From positions 1,155,442 through 1,219,441 of the forward strand of contig VWZF01003842.1 of NCBI GenBank assembly GCA_013396755.1: 64,000 nucleotides of DNA, read 5' to 3'. Within the stretch, counting starts at the first letter, position 1; the number at the start of each line of letters is the position of its first letter. The translations under genes and the position numbers were made by a program. The notes under the pieces are model-generated. The model had not been told where the DNA came from. It ran no database searches and saw only the letters and a list, made by a program, of their open reading frames with translations. Origin of the DNA: Sclerurus mexicanus. Taxonomy: Eukaryota > Chordata > Aves > Passeriformes > Furnariidae. Shown piece after piece: positions 24,478 to 38,100 of the stretch.

Positions 24478-24587
24478 CTTTGCCCTCCCAAAGCTTCCTT
24501 TGCCATCTTTACATATGTTCACTAAATTAAAAAAGCCAATTAACTATCAGATTTAAAAAGGTGCCACAGGGTTGGCAGAAAAGAAAT

Positions 24588-24593
24588 TTTATT
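24588..24593 (-). terminator. ERO1B: Candidate distal ERO1B poly(A) signal
   Basis: On the minus strand this reads AATAAA, followed by a U-rich stretch and then a GU-rich CCCTGTGGC, the usual layout of a real cleavage site. Use of it would give ERO1B a 3' UTR of about 4.5 kb. Confidence 0.45.
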
Positions 24594-27500
24594 AAACCTT
24601 TTGGAATTCTACAATTGTATTCATACAAAACTGCCTAAGACTCAGTGCAAGAGAACTCTGCAGGAATTACATTTTCTTCACAGTATTTATAGCTGCACAG
24701 CAAAAACTTAATTAAGAGAATCCTGCACTTAAACTTAATCCCGATGTCATGGTATGCATGCAAAAAAGTGGAAGGACAAGTGACTATAACCAAGCACAGT
24801 AAGCAATTAAATACTCTCAAACACAGAAAATTTAAACAACATGATAGGTAAGATCTTAAATGTAAATTAAATCACTATAATTATCGCAACCTGTGTAACA
24901 GGTACTTACTCACCTAAACTGGGGATGAAATATGCATATCAAATTTTTAGTAAGATAATTGGTTAAAAATGCATACATGGAAGGAAACAGAGAGCTGCAG
25001 AAACCCTTTCAGGGAAATAATTTCAACATGAAGGGTCCCACTGGGTGAAGCAACCAAAATTGATATACAAAATTGATGCTATACACTATTCTGAGAAAGG
25101 GACAGAATGGACTTCATTTTAAAATTAGCCTTTTTGTCTCTTAAAACAATTGGGGCTAAATTTGTCCATATTCATATAGAAACATGCTGTAATTCTCCCA
25201 CATGGATTTCTGGTGTGAGGACACACTACAGTGCACGGTAAACAGCAACAGATACACAGGTTACCTTCATCTTTTGAATGCAATTGAAGTGAGAATAAGA
25301 ATCTGCTCATCTTAATTTATTTTTGTGACATTAATTTAATTTATATATTATCTACCAAGTGTAGTTGAAGGGTAAATGAAAAGCAAAAATATATTTTCAA
25401 ATGAAACCCCAAAAATTACATTCACAAAAAGAAGTTGTAGCAGAAAATACTTTAATTTGCATCTTGTAGATTCAAACATAGCAAAGATTCAGAAGTGTTT
25501 AGATCTCAGTAAGCAGTTCCAACATTCATTTTGATTTTAATAAATATTACATTTTGATAGGGTAGCTATATGGAGAAACTGTAAAGTGATGAATTGCTGA
25601 TTGCTACTTTATAAACATGAGCATCAAGATTATTTACAACACATTACAGGTCATTTCCCAGAAAAGCACAAAGCAAGGTCAGATAAAGGCAACCCAACCA
25701 TCAAAACACAACTCAAGAAAGTGTGGCACAGTGTATTTCATGCACATATAATGACAGACAGCAAGGATCATCAACTGAAAAGTAGGAAAACGCTTTTATT
25801 ATTCCAGCTCACACAGGTCTCTATATTTCATTGTTTTAAATCTATATTCTGACCTTCCTCTTCAGGCACTGAAGAGCAAGTTGTACAGCAACAGTGCCCT
25901 ACTTTTTACCTCTGCAGTTTGCATCAAGACTTTTTTACCATTTCACACAAGTCTTCTTGACTTGGGAACAATTAAAGATTTTTGTCTTTGTCTTCTCACT
26001 ACCTCTGGGATTACAATCATTGTGTCATTTGTACAAGGAAATGTACTGTTATTCTGAAATTAATGACAGACAATGTTAACAAGCTGATCTGCAACAGGAA
26101 ACTGGAATTTAAAATAGTTTACAGGTTGTGGACAGTGTAACTAACCTTATTCTTTAGTATAAAAACAGAGGTGTAAATCTCTAAAATTTAATTGAACATA
26201 TAAAGAACTAAGTCATCCAACTCACACGGCAAAATTTTATAGGCAGCATAGTCACAGAATGTACATCAAATACAGTAAAAAAAGATGGTGACAGGAAAAT
26301 TGTTTCAACTAGATTTGTTACAAGAAAAATCTTATGTCCTATCTCTACAATGACAGTGAAGTGAAATGCCTTCCATATTTGATCATTAAGCAAGATGCAC
26401 CTCCAAGTGCAACAGAACTTACCCCACACACAGAATTTGCTCTTCAGTTGCATTCCTGTGTTTCCATGACACAAAGGAAAAGAAGAAAAGCTTCCCATCT
26501 CTTTATGTCCTTACCCAACATTATTAACCTTGCCTGCATTGTGCCAATGAGGGCTGCAAGGAGCAGGTGCCCAGGATCTGCACACCTGAATCTCTCACCT
26601 GTCCCATGAGCAAGTGCATGATGCTACTTCAGTGTCTGTAGATTTTAGTCAGGCACAGGTGGAAAAAAATCCAAAATTAGCAAGTTGCATCCCCAGGAGG
26701 AGGTTGGAAGTAATTCACTTTCCCCACAAAGCAAGGGGAAAAAAGGAAGAAACATTTCTGAGACTCAGGTCCTTCCTGGGGAAGCGCAGACAATACAATT
26801 GGGTTTTTTTCAATTAGAAAATCCTGCCTAAAGCTTTAGGCACTGTAATATATAACAATAAAGATAAATTCCAGCTATACAGCATTCCTCACACAAGTGA
26901 GTCTACAGGTTCTAGCCCTTGCAGGTCTATCCAAAAGGCAAGGAATTAATGGCCAACTGAAAACTGCACTCTTTCATTATATACAATTCCTCAAAAGATT
27001 TGGATACTTGGGTTGTAACTCATTTACTAAACAGAGCTGTTCTCATCTGAGCTAGTTGCCTAGATTCCCCCTTCAATTTAATGGAGAAAAATAAACACTA
27101 GGGTGCAAATAAAGAGGTCAGAAGAGGATAGGTGAATCCACCTAGAAACCTCCTGCTCTTCTGCATTAACTAGAAAATCTGTGGTGACTTGCTCAGACAT
27201 AGTTGCCCACAGGCTAGAGAGGCTACTAGGTAAGAACATAACATCCCCTTTCATCAGCTTTCCTTAACACCACATTCAATTACCTATTGCTTGAACAGCA
27301 ACTTCTGACTGGATACCAGTTCACTGCCAATTTATACAGCTATCACCAAAACTTTGTGAGGATGGTTTGGTGTTTTGTTTGGGGGTTTTCCCCTTTCTCT
27401 TCCCCCCCACCTTTCCTTTAGCTTAACCCAGTTTGACTCAAGGGGACTTAGTTTCTCGAGGGACAGCATTTTTTATAAAAGCAAGTGTCAGTAGGATAGT

Positions 27501-29068
27501 GTATTTCATTTCCAGTCAGGTAGAAATTTGAGGCTAGTCTGGAAACAGAGGACAGAGCATATTCCAGCCTTCAGAGAATCTCAGGAGTAAAGGAACACAT
27601 TGTGGAAGCCAAGACAGTTACAATCAATTATATAAACAGGTCACTCAATATCCGGTAGGGTGAAAAATGATTAAGAGCACTTAATTTTGTGAAGATTTGT
27701 TTTTAAAAACAAGAGATGTATCTACACTGTACCAGCACTTCCTACATTCATAACTCCTAACTTCATTTTTAAACATGCTGGTTTAAAAGAAATTATTACT
27801 TAATTTTAAATTTAAACCAGTATTTGGTTGCTACTAATTGGTAATGCTGTTTCTGAATTCTGTTTTGACACCAGTAAGTTATCACTGACATTTGTGGACA
27901 ATGATACATGAGTAATTTCTTATTCTATGAAAGTAATGTTATTAACATACCCGTTTTTTTTACACTGAGTATCCTTTAAAGAAGATACAGTAAGGGTTTG
28001 CATAGATAGAGTATGCAGTATTAAATGTCAGTATGATTATGAATTTTAAAAAGCATCTTTTTTTAAAAGTGACTACAAAAACAAGTTCTTTTTACACTGA
28101 CCTTTCAACATAGCACTCAAACATAACCCATAAAGAGCAAATTTATTTCCATGGCTCACAGACCAGAGTGTGCTATTTTAATATTTTAGACATGAGAAAG
28201 ACAATTTCGGGAAACTGAACTTGTGATTATAATCTAGAAAATAATATGGAATAAATGCAAATTTGATTGACTGAGGCTTTTCAGCTAGCAGCACTCCACT
28301 AACCATCTCCCCCTGCCCTGACCTCCATCCTCAAGTAAATCCAGGTAGCTAAGGGGCTGCAGAAAAGTCACTTCCAACTGTGCTGCACCGGAGACAAGGT
28401 AGTAATTTTAAATGAATTCTGAAAAGCACAACACAACAGAAAAAAATGTTGATCTCAGCATGATGCAAAGGAGCTCAGTATGAAATAAAATTTTCTGCTC
28501 AGTAAATTTGCTATTTTTAAGTAAGTTTCATTGTTATGGTAAGAAGGCAGAACTCAGCAAGAACCTTATTTCCTTTTTGTAGTTTGCTTGTTTTTGTTGT
28601 ATTTGTTTTGGTTCTTTTCCCTCCCTTCTTTTTGATAGTCAGAACTTCAGAACTAACATACCAAATGCTCAGAATATACTGAAGCTCAGTAACTGGGGAG
28701 AGACAGGAAGTGACTCCCCACTCTCAGGACAGGCCACGTCAGGGTGAAGGTACATATGTTTTCATATAAAGAAGCTGTCTCAGAAAGACAAGGAAATAGG
28801 AAAATTTATGAAGATTCAGTACAACAAAACTGTGAGCAGAAAACTTAAAAAATAAACAGATCAGCATAATTTACACATTTAAAAACTATATATTTCATTC
28901 ATAAATATATTTTCTAATTAATAACCATTCCTAGTTTAAACATAAATATTCAAGTTGGTATTTGATTTTATTTTTTATCAGTTCATGTGAGTCCTGTAAG
29001 GATCAGTTCCTTCTGCTCAATGCAGTCATGTAAATGATCTTCACTAACGGGTTGTGCAAAGGCCTTCA
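24594..29068 (-). other. ERO1B: Probable long 3' UTR of ERO1B / non-coding
   Basis: AT-rich sequence following the ERO1B stop codon on the minus strand, with no supported coding exon on either strand. Proximal (28967-28972) and distal (24588-24593) poly(A) hexamers bound it. The extent actually transcribed is inferred. Confidence 0.5.
28967..28972 (-). terminator. ERO1B: Candidate proximal ERO1B poly(A) signal
   Basis: AATAAA on the minus strand about 100 nt past the ERO1B stop codon. It may produce a short-3'-UTR transcript. No further evidence is available from the sequence. Confidence 0.35.
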
Positions 29069-29129
29069 TTACCTAGTTTTTTGTAATAGAACTTTAAAAT
29101 TCTGCAACTCTTTTATACTTGTGGAAAGC
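29069..29129 (-). CDS. ERO1B: ERO1B exon 16, coding part with stop
   Basis: One base completing Arg, then [19 protein letters not shown] and TAA (29071-29069). Human ends in LLQHSR, so the last three residues differ. The 3' UTR runs on towards lower coordinates. Acceptor ttttacag. Confidence 0.96.
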
Positions 29130-32100
29130 CTGTAAAACAAAAACCACCTAAATGTTATTAAGTCAGATGTGAAAAAGAAGTACAAATCACTACATTCATA
29201 GGGACTCTTCCTTTGTTTGTTTTTTTTCTCCAAACACCATTCTGCTCTGGAAGATTAACACACTTAAGATACACTTTCGCTCAAAAGATCTACTATCTGA
29301 TTCTCCATTTTATATTTACACAATACATTACAAAGATTAAAGTTTATATATATATGTTTAACTGTCCCAGCTTCATTAAACATCTAAAAATCCCTAACCA
29401 GAGGTAATAAAGTTTATTACTTTCTTTTATCAGATTGTTTAAACACATTGTTTAAACAGGAACAGATTGTTACATTAAAGGTCTGAAGAACTAACACGGC
29501 AAACAAAGCAAGCATTTTTTAAAGCTGTTAAAATGTTTCATCATTTGAATGCAGTAAATTTTAAAAAAATTAATTGAAAAGTCTGTTTAAGAGACTAAAA
29601 TCCACCTTCCACAAGATGAAATTTATGAGATTTGAGATGGAGAGATGAATTAGATCCAAACACAGAAGGATGACAAAGGCTAATAATAAACACTCCACAT
29701 GCTCAGTTTGAAGGCATTACGTTTGTCAATATCACTAATGGTAATTCAGCCTTTAAAAAGCTACAGCTGCATGCACAATACCATCTTTCCACAGAGCCTG
29801 AGCACTGACACTGAAGTTGTACGTTTTTCTATTATACAGATGATAATATCTTACCTTCCAAAGGCATTTACAAGAGCAACTATTTCTTGTCGCGTGAGTT
29901 GAAAACCTTTAGATGGGCTATTCTCAGGAAGGCTCTGGATTTCTTTCTCAGAAAACAAGATCTTCAGAGCAGTTCCTAGGCCTTGAGTCTACAAAAACAG
30001 TCCAGCATTTTAACATCAGTAAAATCACTCCTTCAAACACTTGGAAAACTGTAAAAAATTCCAAAAATTACTAATCCAGGCAAACTGTAGTACCACTTCT
30101 TATATACTGACCCCCCACCACGAATAATGGCACACAAACCATGACACTAATGCAAATGCATGCCACCAATTGTGTACAGGTTCAGCCCCTTATTTAAGAA
30201 TATTTGTTTCCTCTGGTAACTTGCTCTTCATCCTTCCATTTTTAAACTCTTCTTCTCCCATCTCTTTTCTTCTTGGCCATGCATATGAAAATATGCCCAT
30301 TACAACACTTCCAGCTCCCTCCTGCCGCTTACCTTACAGATGCCGCACTGCTGCAGGAGCACATTTCCCCTTTTCCTCTCCCTGCCCCCACTTTGAAGTC
30401 AAACTACATTTTCTTATGAGGTATCACAACATGAGTGCTTTTTCCACCTCCAATCCCAGTGGCAGACATTGCAGCTTCAATTGCAACCCCTATTTTCTAC
30501 ACAGAAATAGAACAGAAGCAGCTTTTCTTATTTTTGCTTTTAACCTGGCTACAGAGACAACCACCGGATTTTGACAAAAAGTGGTTGAAGGTGGCTGCAA
30601 GGGAACTTTATAGGTCAGGAAATCTGGCCCTATTTCCAGTGAGAAGGAAAAAAACCACAATAATAGATCAGAAGCATAGGACAGGGCAAGCAGAACTCTG
30701 GAAATTCAGCAGAGACCACCAAATTTTTGATGTTAGGAACTTCTTTGAAAACTTTACTCTGGTAAATTCAATGTAATACAGTGGTAGAGTACAGCAGGCA
30801 CTCCAAAATAACTATTCTCAGTCTGGACTTAATGTTATCCTTGAAACGTAAAATATTGTTCTCAGTGAAATAAAAATAGTAAGTGTCCAGAAAATGAAAC
30901 TGTTTTTCAGCTTTCAGATCTACTGTGCACCTTTGCATTCATCTGCTGCCTTCTGCATAAACTGTGAAAATCTGAATTACTTATTTTTCTAACTCCTCAA
31001 TTTGTGGTGTTAAATATCACATTGGATTTTCTATCAAGTAAGTGCTGTATTTACACGAAGGTTTCCCCATAAATGATCCTACAAGGCTTATCTGATCACT
31101 GAATACCGTAAGATATTGACTACCAGTAGTAATTCATCATGAAGCACCTATTTTAAATGCATCTCTTTTAGGAGAATATAAACTCTACCTTTTATTAAAC
31201 TAAACAGCTGTTGACTAAATGAAATAGACTTTTTAAACTTTTTTTTGCAAATTGTTTAACAGTGACCTAGACATATGTTTAATACACAGGTAAGCATATC
31301 AAGCAGCACCTGTGTCCAGAAAGCGTGAGTGCTATGGGAAGAGGAATCCTACCAAACTGAAAGAGATGCTTCTCTTGAAACCTGCCCTTGCCATGCACAC
31401 CCCCCCCAAGTAAACTGTACCTGCAGCTTGCCCCACAGCCTGCACTTGTCACATCCAACGCAGTCCATTATGCGGGATATGTTCTTGAAATGCAATCTGA
31501 ATTCTTCCTATCAGTTAAAAACAAAATAAAAAAGGTTAATACACCTCCTAGCTTTACAAAAATCGAGGGTTAACAAATCTAGTACCATTAGAAAATCAAT
31601 TATCTCTTACCAAACTGAATAAAACCATAGCCTTACGTAGTCAGGCCATAACAAAGATTCATGTAAACCCAGAATCTTCTTTCCAAGCCACTTCTAAGAG
31701 TTAATTTCTCAAAAAAAACACCCCCCAGAAATACTGAACATGCAAGGTAACACTTGAATTCTGTATGCTGACTTTCTACATTAATACTAATTCTGTATGC
31801 TGACTTTCTATATTAATACTAATTCTGTATGCTGACTTTCTATATTAAAACAGACGTTTATTACTGAACCACACTCCAACTGTGGAATTGTAGTGTATAG
31901 CCACCTGAACACTAGCACGTTAACACTGGAAGTTGCTGGGCTGTTACAGCATTCACATTAGGTTCCCAAGTCTAGAAACTATGCTTTTCTAATGTTAAGT
32001 GTAATATTATATTACATGATACTATACTGTATATTATAAGGCATCGGTTTTTAAAGCAAACATGACTGGGTTGGGGTTTTTTTTCCAGATACTTACTTGA

Positions 32101-35100
32101 AAAAGATATTCTATTTAAAAAATAAACACCACTGCATCTACCAGTACTACTAATTCAACTCATTTGCCCCACCACAATCCTGATGGCAGACTCAAGGCAC
32201 AAAGCCAGAGATTTCAGTCTGCTTCAATCAGGGCAGCAACTTATTATAAAGTAGACTAAAAGGCCTCACATGCAACTCTAAGTTTTTATCCCTGCCTTTT
32301 CTACTTTCAGCAGCATGCTTCTGGTAGGTAAAAGGGTTTTCCAAAATAAGACAATGTAATACTGAAGTGGGTATTTCGGATGTAATTCAGAAAACTAGTT
32401 TTACCTTTAATGATTTGGCTCCTTTTTTATCTCCAGCAAACATGGACTTCTCATCAAAGTGCATACGGAAGGACCTAAGAAAGACAAAATGCAGTCAAAA
32501 CAAATGCTGGCATAAACTACAATGTTCAATCAAGCTTGGTGAGCAGCTGATGATCTCAGTGTAAAACACTTTTCACAGTTCCTAGTCTTCGAAGATTAGC
32601 CTTTAAATAGTAAAACCTGATTGCATTGAGTAATTTTTAATCACTGTAACTTTAAAATATGTTATTCACAGTTTTGTTCTAATATATACTGAAATTGGCT
32701 TAATATTTGCCTTCCAATTGATTGTTGTCTGACCACATCTCAAATACCTAGCAAGACTATGATTAGGGACAGCAATGAAGACACATGCCATTACCAATTA
32801 CAAAACATAGCAAAAAGGAGAGCAAAGGAACTGAACATAAGAACTTTAGAGAGTAAACATAAGGAAGAAGGGATGGCTAAGCCACCAGAGGTTAAGTCTA
32901 TGATAAAAGCTGGATTACTCAGTGGATCGTTAAAAAACTGGATGTACTACTTTCATTTTTCAAAATCTGTGCATCTTACACTGAACAATCAGAAAGAACA
33001 ACGTACAGGCAGTAGCCCGGGGTGTTGTGTGGTTTGGGGGTTTTTGTGTGTACTTTTTTTTCAGTTTTTAAAGATTGGTATATTCAAACCTCAAAAATGT
33101 TAATTTCTCCTGTCAAACATACAAATTCATCTTGATCTCTCCCACTACTTCATTTCATTTCTTCATTCCACTCTGATTCTTGTCCTGTCCTATCTCATCA
33201 AGTCACCTATTCTCACTTGGAAATATAACTGAGAATTTCAAACTACTGGTAAAAACCCAAAACTCCTACGCCTTACTTTGTATCCCTGAAGATATCAAGT
33301 AAGAGAGCTTTAGACTCCGCATCCTCATGGCCATTTCCTGTGTAGAGGTCAACAACGGAGCGCTCAAAGTACGGCGCCACCTTTGACAAAGCACGCAGCT
33401 CTATCAAATATAAGAAATACAAGTTCTTGAGCCTCCTTGGTCCTTCTCCTTTTGTTTCCATAGGGTCAAAGCGGCGAGTGAACTCTTTCACATTTGGTCC
33501 CCAGCGAGGCTTCCCCCAGGTTTCTACACAGAGGAAGGGGAAAAAAAAAAGGGCAAGGGGAGTAAAACATACATATTTAGAAAGTACCAAAAACTCCCAG
33601 AAAAAACAAAATACATATTACAGATAGTATAGGAAATTCAGCAATTTTACCTAGCCTTACCTTCAAGAAGATAATTTGCACACAGATGCAAGTTGATGCT
33701 AGCGTGAAGTCCAGAAATGAGTTTATAAAACACTCTTTTCTCAAGGCAAAGACCTGTCCAGGAAAAAAGACAAACAGATGCCAAACTAAATACTTTATTA
33801 AAGTACACTAAATTATTTATTGAATATACCTTGACATTTTAGCGATGCAAGTTTGCATTGTTAACTTCCAAGTACAGTTACAGCACTCAGGCATTGTTAA
33901 CAAGGCCTTATATTCCATCATAGGAAAAGTTTACCTCATATTTTTTATATAAAGCAATACTAAGAATGAAGTTTGACATTTTTTGCTTGGTACTTTAGTG
34001 TTCTAGGAAACACAGTCAAATAAGTATCTGGTCAATTGGTACAAATAAATTGCTACGCAAAAATGAAATGCTTACATTGTTTGAGCAATAAATTTGAAAT
34101 AAATTTTGACAGTATGGACATCAGAAATATATTGTGACCCAGCTTAATTACAATTAGAGCTACAACTGAGTTAGAGGAGTGGCCTTAGAGAAAAATATCA
34201 AAAGCCTCAGAAAACCTTATAGCATTGGAAAACAGTAAAAATACTTCTTCATCACTCTACTGTAAATTCACTGAAGATTGAAATGCACAGAACAAAACCC
34301 TGGAAAATATAACTTGGATGAATACAGACTTCTACAGTGTAAACAGAAACACAGTGCTGGCATTGAGTGGTCAAAATACACTTTATGTGCAGAAATTACT
34401 TGTAATTCCACTTAGAACTGAAGACAGAGACTACACCTGAAATTTAAATGTGTTCCTTTCTCAAAGATATGTTTGGGTGACTTCCCTGCCACTCCAATCC
34501 CAGAAGCAGGAAGAGCTGTGAAGCCTATCTGTGAGACTGAGATGTATCCTCATTTACAGAATCACATTTTTAAAGGCATGTAATGCTTTCCTACAATAGC
34601 ACCAGCTAGGATACTTCCAACTAGACAAGTAAAGGCTTATGAAAGGTGGAATGAACTAATTTTAAAATTAAGTACATTTAACTCACCTAATTTTCTGCAT
34701 ACCTCCAAAATGAGATTTTGATTGCTACTACTGCCATAATAATTTCCTTTTAAACATGAATAAAAAGAAATTGTTTTGTCTTCTGAACACACATTATAAC
34801 TTAGGTTAGATTCTATAGTGGGAAAACCCCCCAAATTTCTAATGTTCTTTAAAGGTCTTTCCAAATAATAATGCTTACCAATATTACTACTAATAATGTC
34901 CCTGTTTAAATGCCTAAAATAACCAGAAAATTCAAAGTAACTTGTATTGAACTCGCCATTTATAAAAGATAAAGCACTTAAAGGTTCAAGGGGTATACCA
35001 TCTAAGTGAATGAGATTTCCAAAGTAAAGAAATATTCTTTTAATGACACTCAGAAGTTACTAAAGTTAAAATTTACTAAAAAGCCTGCTATGAAAAATAG

Positions 35101-38100
35101 AAAAGATGAAAAAAATGCTACAGCATTTCTTCTAGTGAATTTAATGTTATATTAACCCATCCAAGAGCTTTTACCTTCTAGCCATGTGTAGAAGGATTCT
35201 CCTGTAAATACAAAGTACATCGTTAAATGAAGAGTATTCATTTTCAACATTACAGTATCTTTATATTACTCTGCATACTAACATCAGCTGCCATCTGGGC
35301 AAAAGCTAAATAATTTAGCTATTAAAATGAGAATACGCACTGAAGTGGCTGAACTTTACAGTTAAGGTCAGAATAGGAGAAACACAAGAATGAGCATGAC
35401 TAAGCTACTGGTGAGGGCATTCAGCAGTGCATGGAAGCACAAGTCTGATTACAGGCACTAGCGGTGAAAGACATGATGGCAGAGTGTAATTATATCTGAC
35501 AGCCTTTATCTTGACTGCCACTGTCTGAAGGTTTCCTTTAGACTTCTTTTTGTCTGAGAGCTTTCAGTTGACTGAAAAACTTTAGTCTGTCACCGTAGAC
35601 AGACAAAATGCTTTCTCTCCACTCTCTTCCCATCTTCCCAAAAATCAAGGACGTTCCAGAAAGTACACAAAAAACTGTTCTTTTTCTTTTAAGGGACCTG
35701 ACAGCAGTGTCAATGGGGTTCTGGGGAAGCTAGTAACATCACAACACGTACTCTGTTACAAGGATAAGAACCAACAAGATAACTGTGTTTTACTCTTATC
35801 CACTCCTTTCCATTACTCCAAATGAAAGAATGATCCCAATAGAAACATCTTCTGATCAATAACCTGGATAAAAACATAACTTTCTGGCTTTTCTCTAATT
35901 CAATAACCACAAAGTGAACAAATCACAAGTCCAAAACTCTCTAACACTTACTTCATTTCTGCAGTCAAGCAAAATAAGATGACTTACCATCATCTCCTCC
36001 TTAGGGGGAAAAAAAAAAAAAGAAATCCATAAGTAAAGCAGTAATGAACTACAGAATTCACTACAAACAAGAAACTTTATCTAATCTAAAAAAATAGGCT
36101 GCTTTCCATCCTTCCATTCTTTCTCCTCAAGACCATGTAAGACTTAACACATTGTAATAATGAAAGTCACTAAGAAATTGAAATCTTAGTAGCAGCTGAT
36201 TTATATATTCTTGAAAGCTCTGTTTTAGGTTCAGAAAGATGGTTAGGAAGTAATTTTCTTCAGTTTGCATTGTTCAACAATCTGACCAGTGTTCTGGAAT
36301 TCTGCGTTAAACTTTTCAAACAATTCTTTTTATTTGTGTATATCAGCAATATATCAGCTTTTAGTGATTATAAATATTGAGATATCTTGATTTTTTTAAT
36401 GGGTGGTCCATGTTTTTTAACTCAATCTATTAGCTAATAGTGAATTTTTAAGGGAAACACTGACAGAGGAAAGCTGATTCATTTGGAATACCAGGTTATA
36501 GCTTTCAATTTAAATTTGAAAACAAACCCCAAGTCATTAGCATATTTTTCTTAAACATTCTGGCAGATAATGGAGCCTTCCTAAATGTCCACTGCTCCTT
36601 CAAATAATGCAATTATTTGTACACTTGAAATACACTACATATTATGGATGAAAAATGTACACTTCCATTACACTAGAGTATGTATGTGCTAAAGTGATTC
36701 AATTAAATGCTTTAGAAAAAAAGAAACAAGGTGAGAATACAAGAGTGCATCCAAATTGGAAAATTAGTGTGACACTAAACAGTTTTGAGACTAGCACTAG
36801 AGTTTCCACATCAGCTCCCCTGACATTAATAAGCCTATTCATATGCATCAGATTAGGCATGTATGTAATCAAGTACCACAGGCCTTAGTCTAAATATAGA
36901 AAATGTACAGCTACTTCTACAGAGGAAATTAAAAAAGCAGCAAGCACACCTACAGACTGAAGATTGCTATTTTTATCACTTGTACTGCAATAGTCACTAT
37001 GTCAAAAGAAATGCATTAGAAAATAAAACAGGCAAGACCCACCCCTACTAGGCGCCAGTGGATTTAAAGGACGATAGACAGATCGAGGCCTAGAAAATAA
37101 GTTAGAAAACACAAAGATCAGTTTTAAGCTAAACTGAGGTGCAAGTATAAGAAACAGGCTTTCTCTCCCTCCCAATTACTTAAAGCAGTTTTCTTCATAG
37201 ATGCTGTTCCATACTCTCCAAGCAGAAGGCCCCTTGTATCCAGTGTAACGTTCTGGGTTCAGCAGCAAATCCACATACTGCGCATCTGGAGATCTCTCAT
37301 CTAAATAGGAAAATTTTTGTTACGTATGCTAACTGATCAATTAAAAAAGACTTTATTTAAACAGTCACACAGAACTAAATATAAATAAGAGGTCTCATAA
37401 TACTATTCTGTCTTCCAGTTGGATTATAAATGCCTTGTACATAAAAATATGGCAACATACATGCTAAATACAAAGCTTAGAAGTATTAATTTACTACAGC
37501 ATCTGATCATCATCTACGTGGCTTCTCCAAGTCCACCATAAACACTTGACACACAATGTGCTCTCTCACCCTATGCTAAGATATGAACAGCGTTCTGTTT
37601 TGAATGGGCTTCAAAAATCAGGGCTTATTTGTCTGGAAGTACTTGGTTGAGAGGGTTGATTTTTTGAACTGGGTATATTGCATACAGGGGATTCTTAGTA
37701 TAGACAGGGTCAAAGTGGTACACCTTGTACTTTGTACATACTGTGTATTTATTAGCTAAATCCATTATTTCTTCAAATTCCCTTGTATACTGGCAGAAAA
37801 GTCTGAATTACAGTGCTTAACTGAACAAACTTTCAGCATACTGTAGAATACTCAGTTATGGCAAGAAGCACATTATTTAAGCAGCATTTCAACAAATTAT
37901 ACTCCTCTCTGCAGCTCACTACAAATTCAGGCAATTTATCCAAATAAAATGGTGAAACAGTATTTTCTGCTTGAAAACTCTGTGGAAATAGCAACTTAAG
38001 CTTTGAGCTACAATCAGTAAAATGCAGGAAGAATTCATCCCTCTTTGAAACTCTAGGTCAAGAGCAATTCATGCTTAAATAAACTCCACATACAATACAA

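Larger units (their letters stand above)
22945..24587 (+). other. GPR137B 3' UTR and convergent intergenic DNA
   Basis: AT-rich non-coding DNA after the GPR137B stop. The mRNA must end somewhere here. Candidate poly(A) hexamers are ATTAAA at 23420-23425 and AATAAA at 24472-24477. The ERO1B transcript approaches from the other side. No other gene was seen. Confidence 0.65.
29130..33276 (-). other. ERO1B introns 12-15
   Basis: Non-coding DNA between exons 12 and 16, apart from exons 13-15 listed separately. It contains twin GTTTAAAC palindromes (29437-29457) and a 32-bp minisatellite (31757-31850). The open frames at 30170-30776 lie in intron 14 and resemble no known protein. Confidence 0.8.

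Noticed and set aside
30170..30776. Two overlapping plus-strand frames (134 and 113 codons)
   Set aside because: They lie inside ERO1B intron 14 on the opposite strand, resemble nothing known and lack supporting signals.
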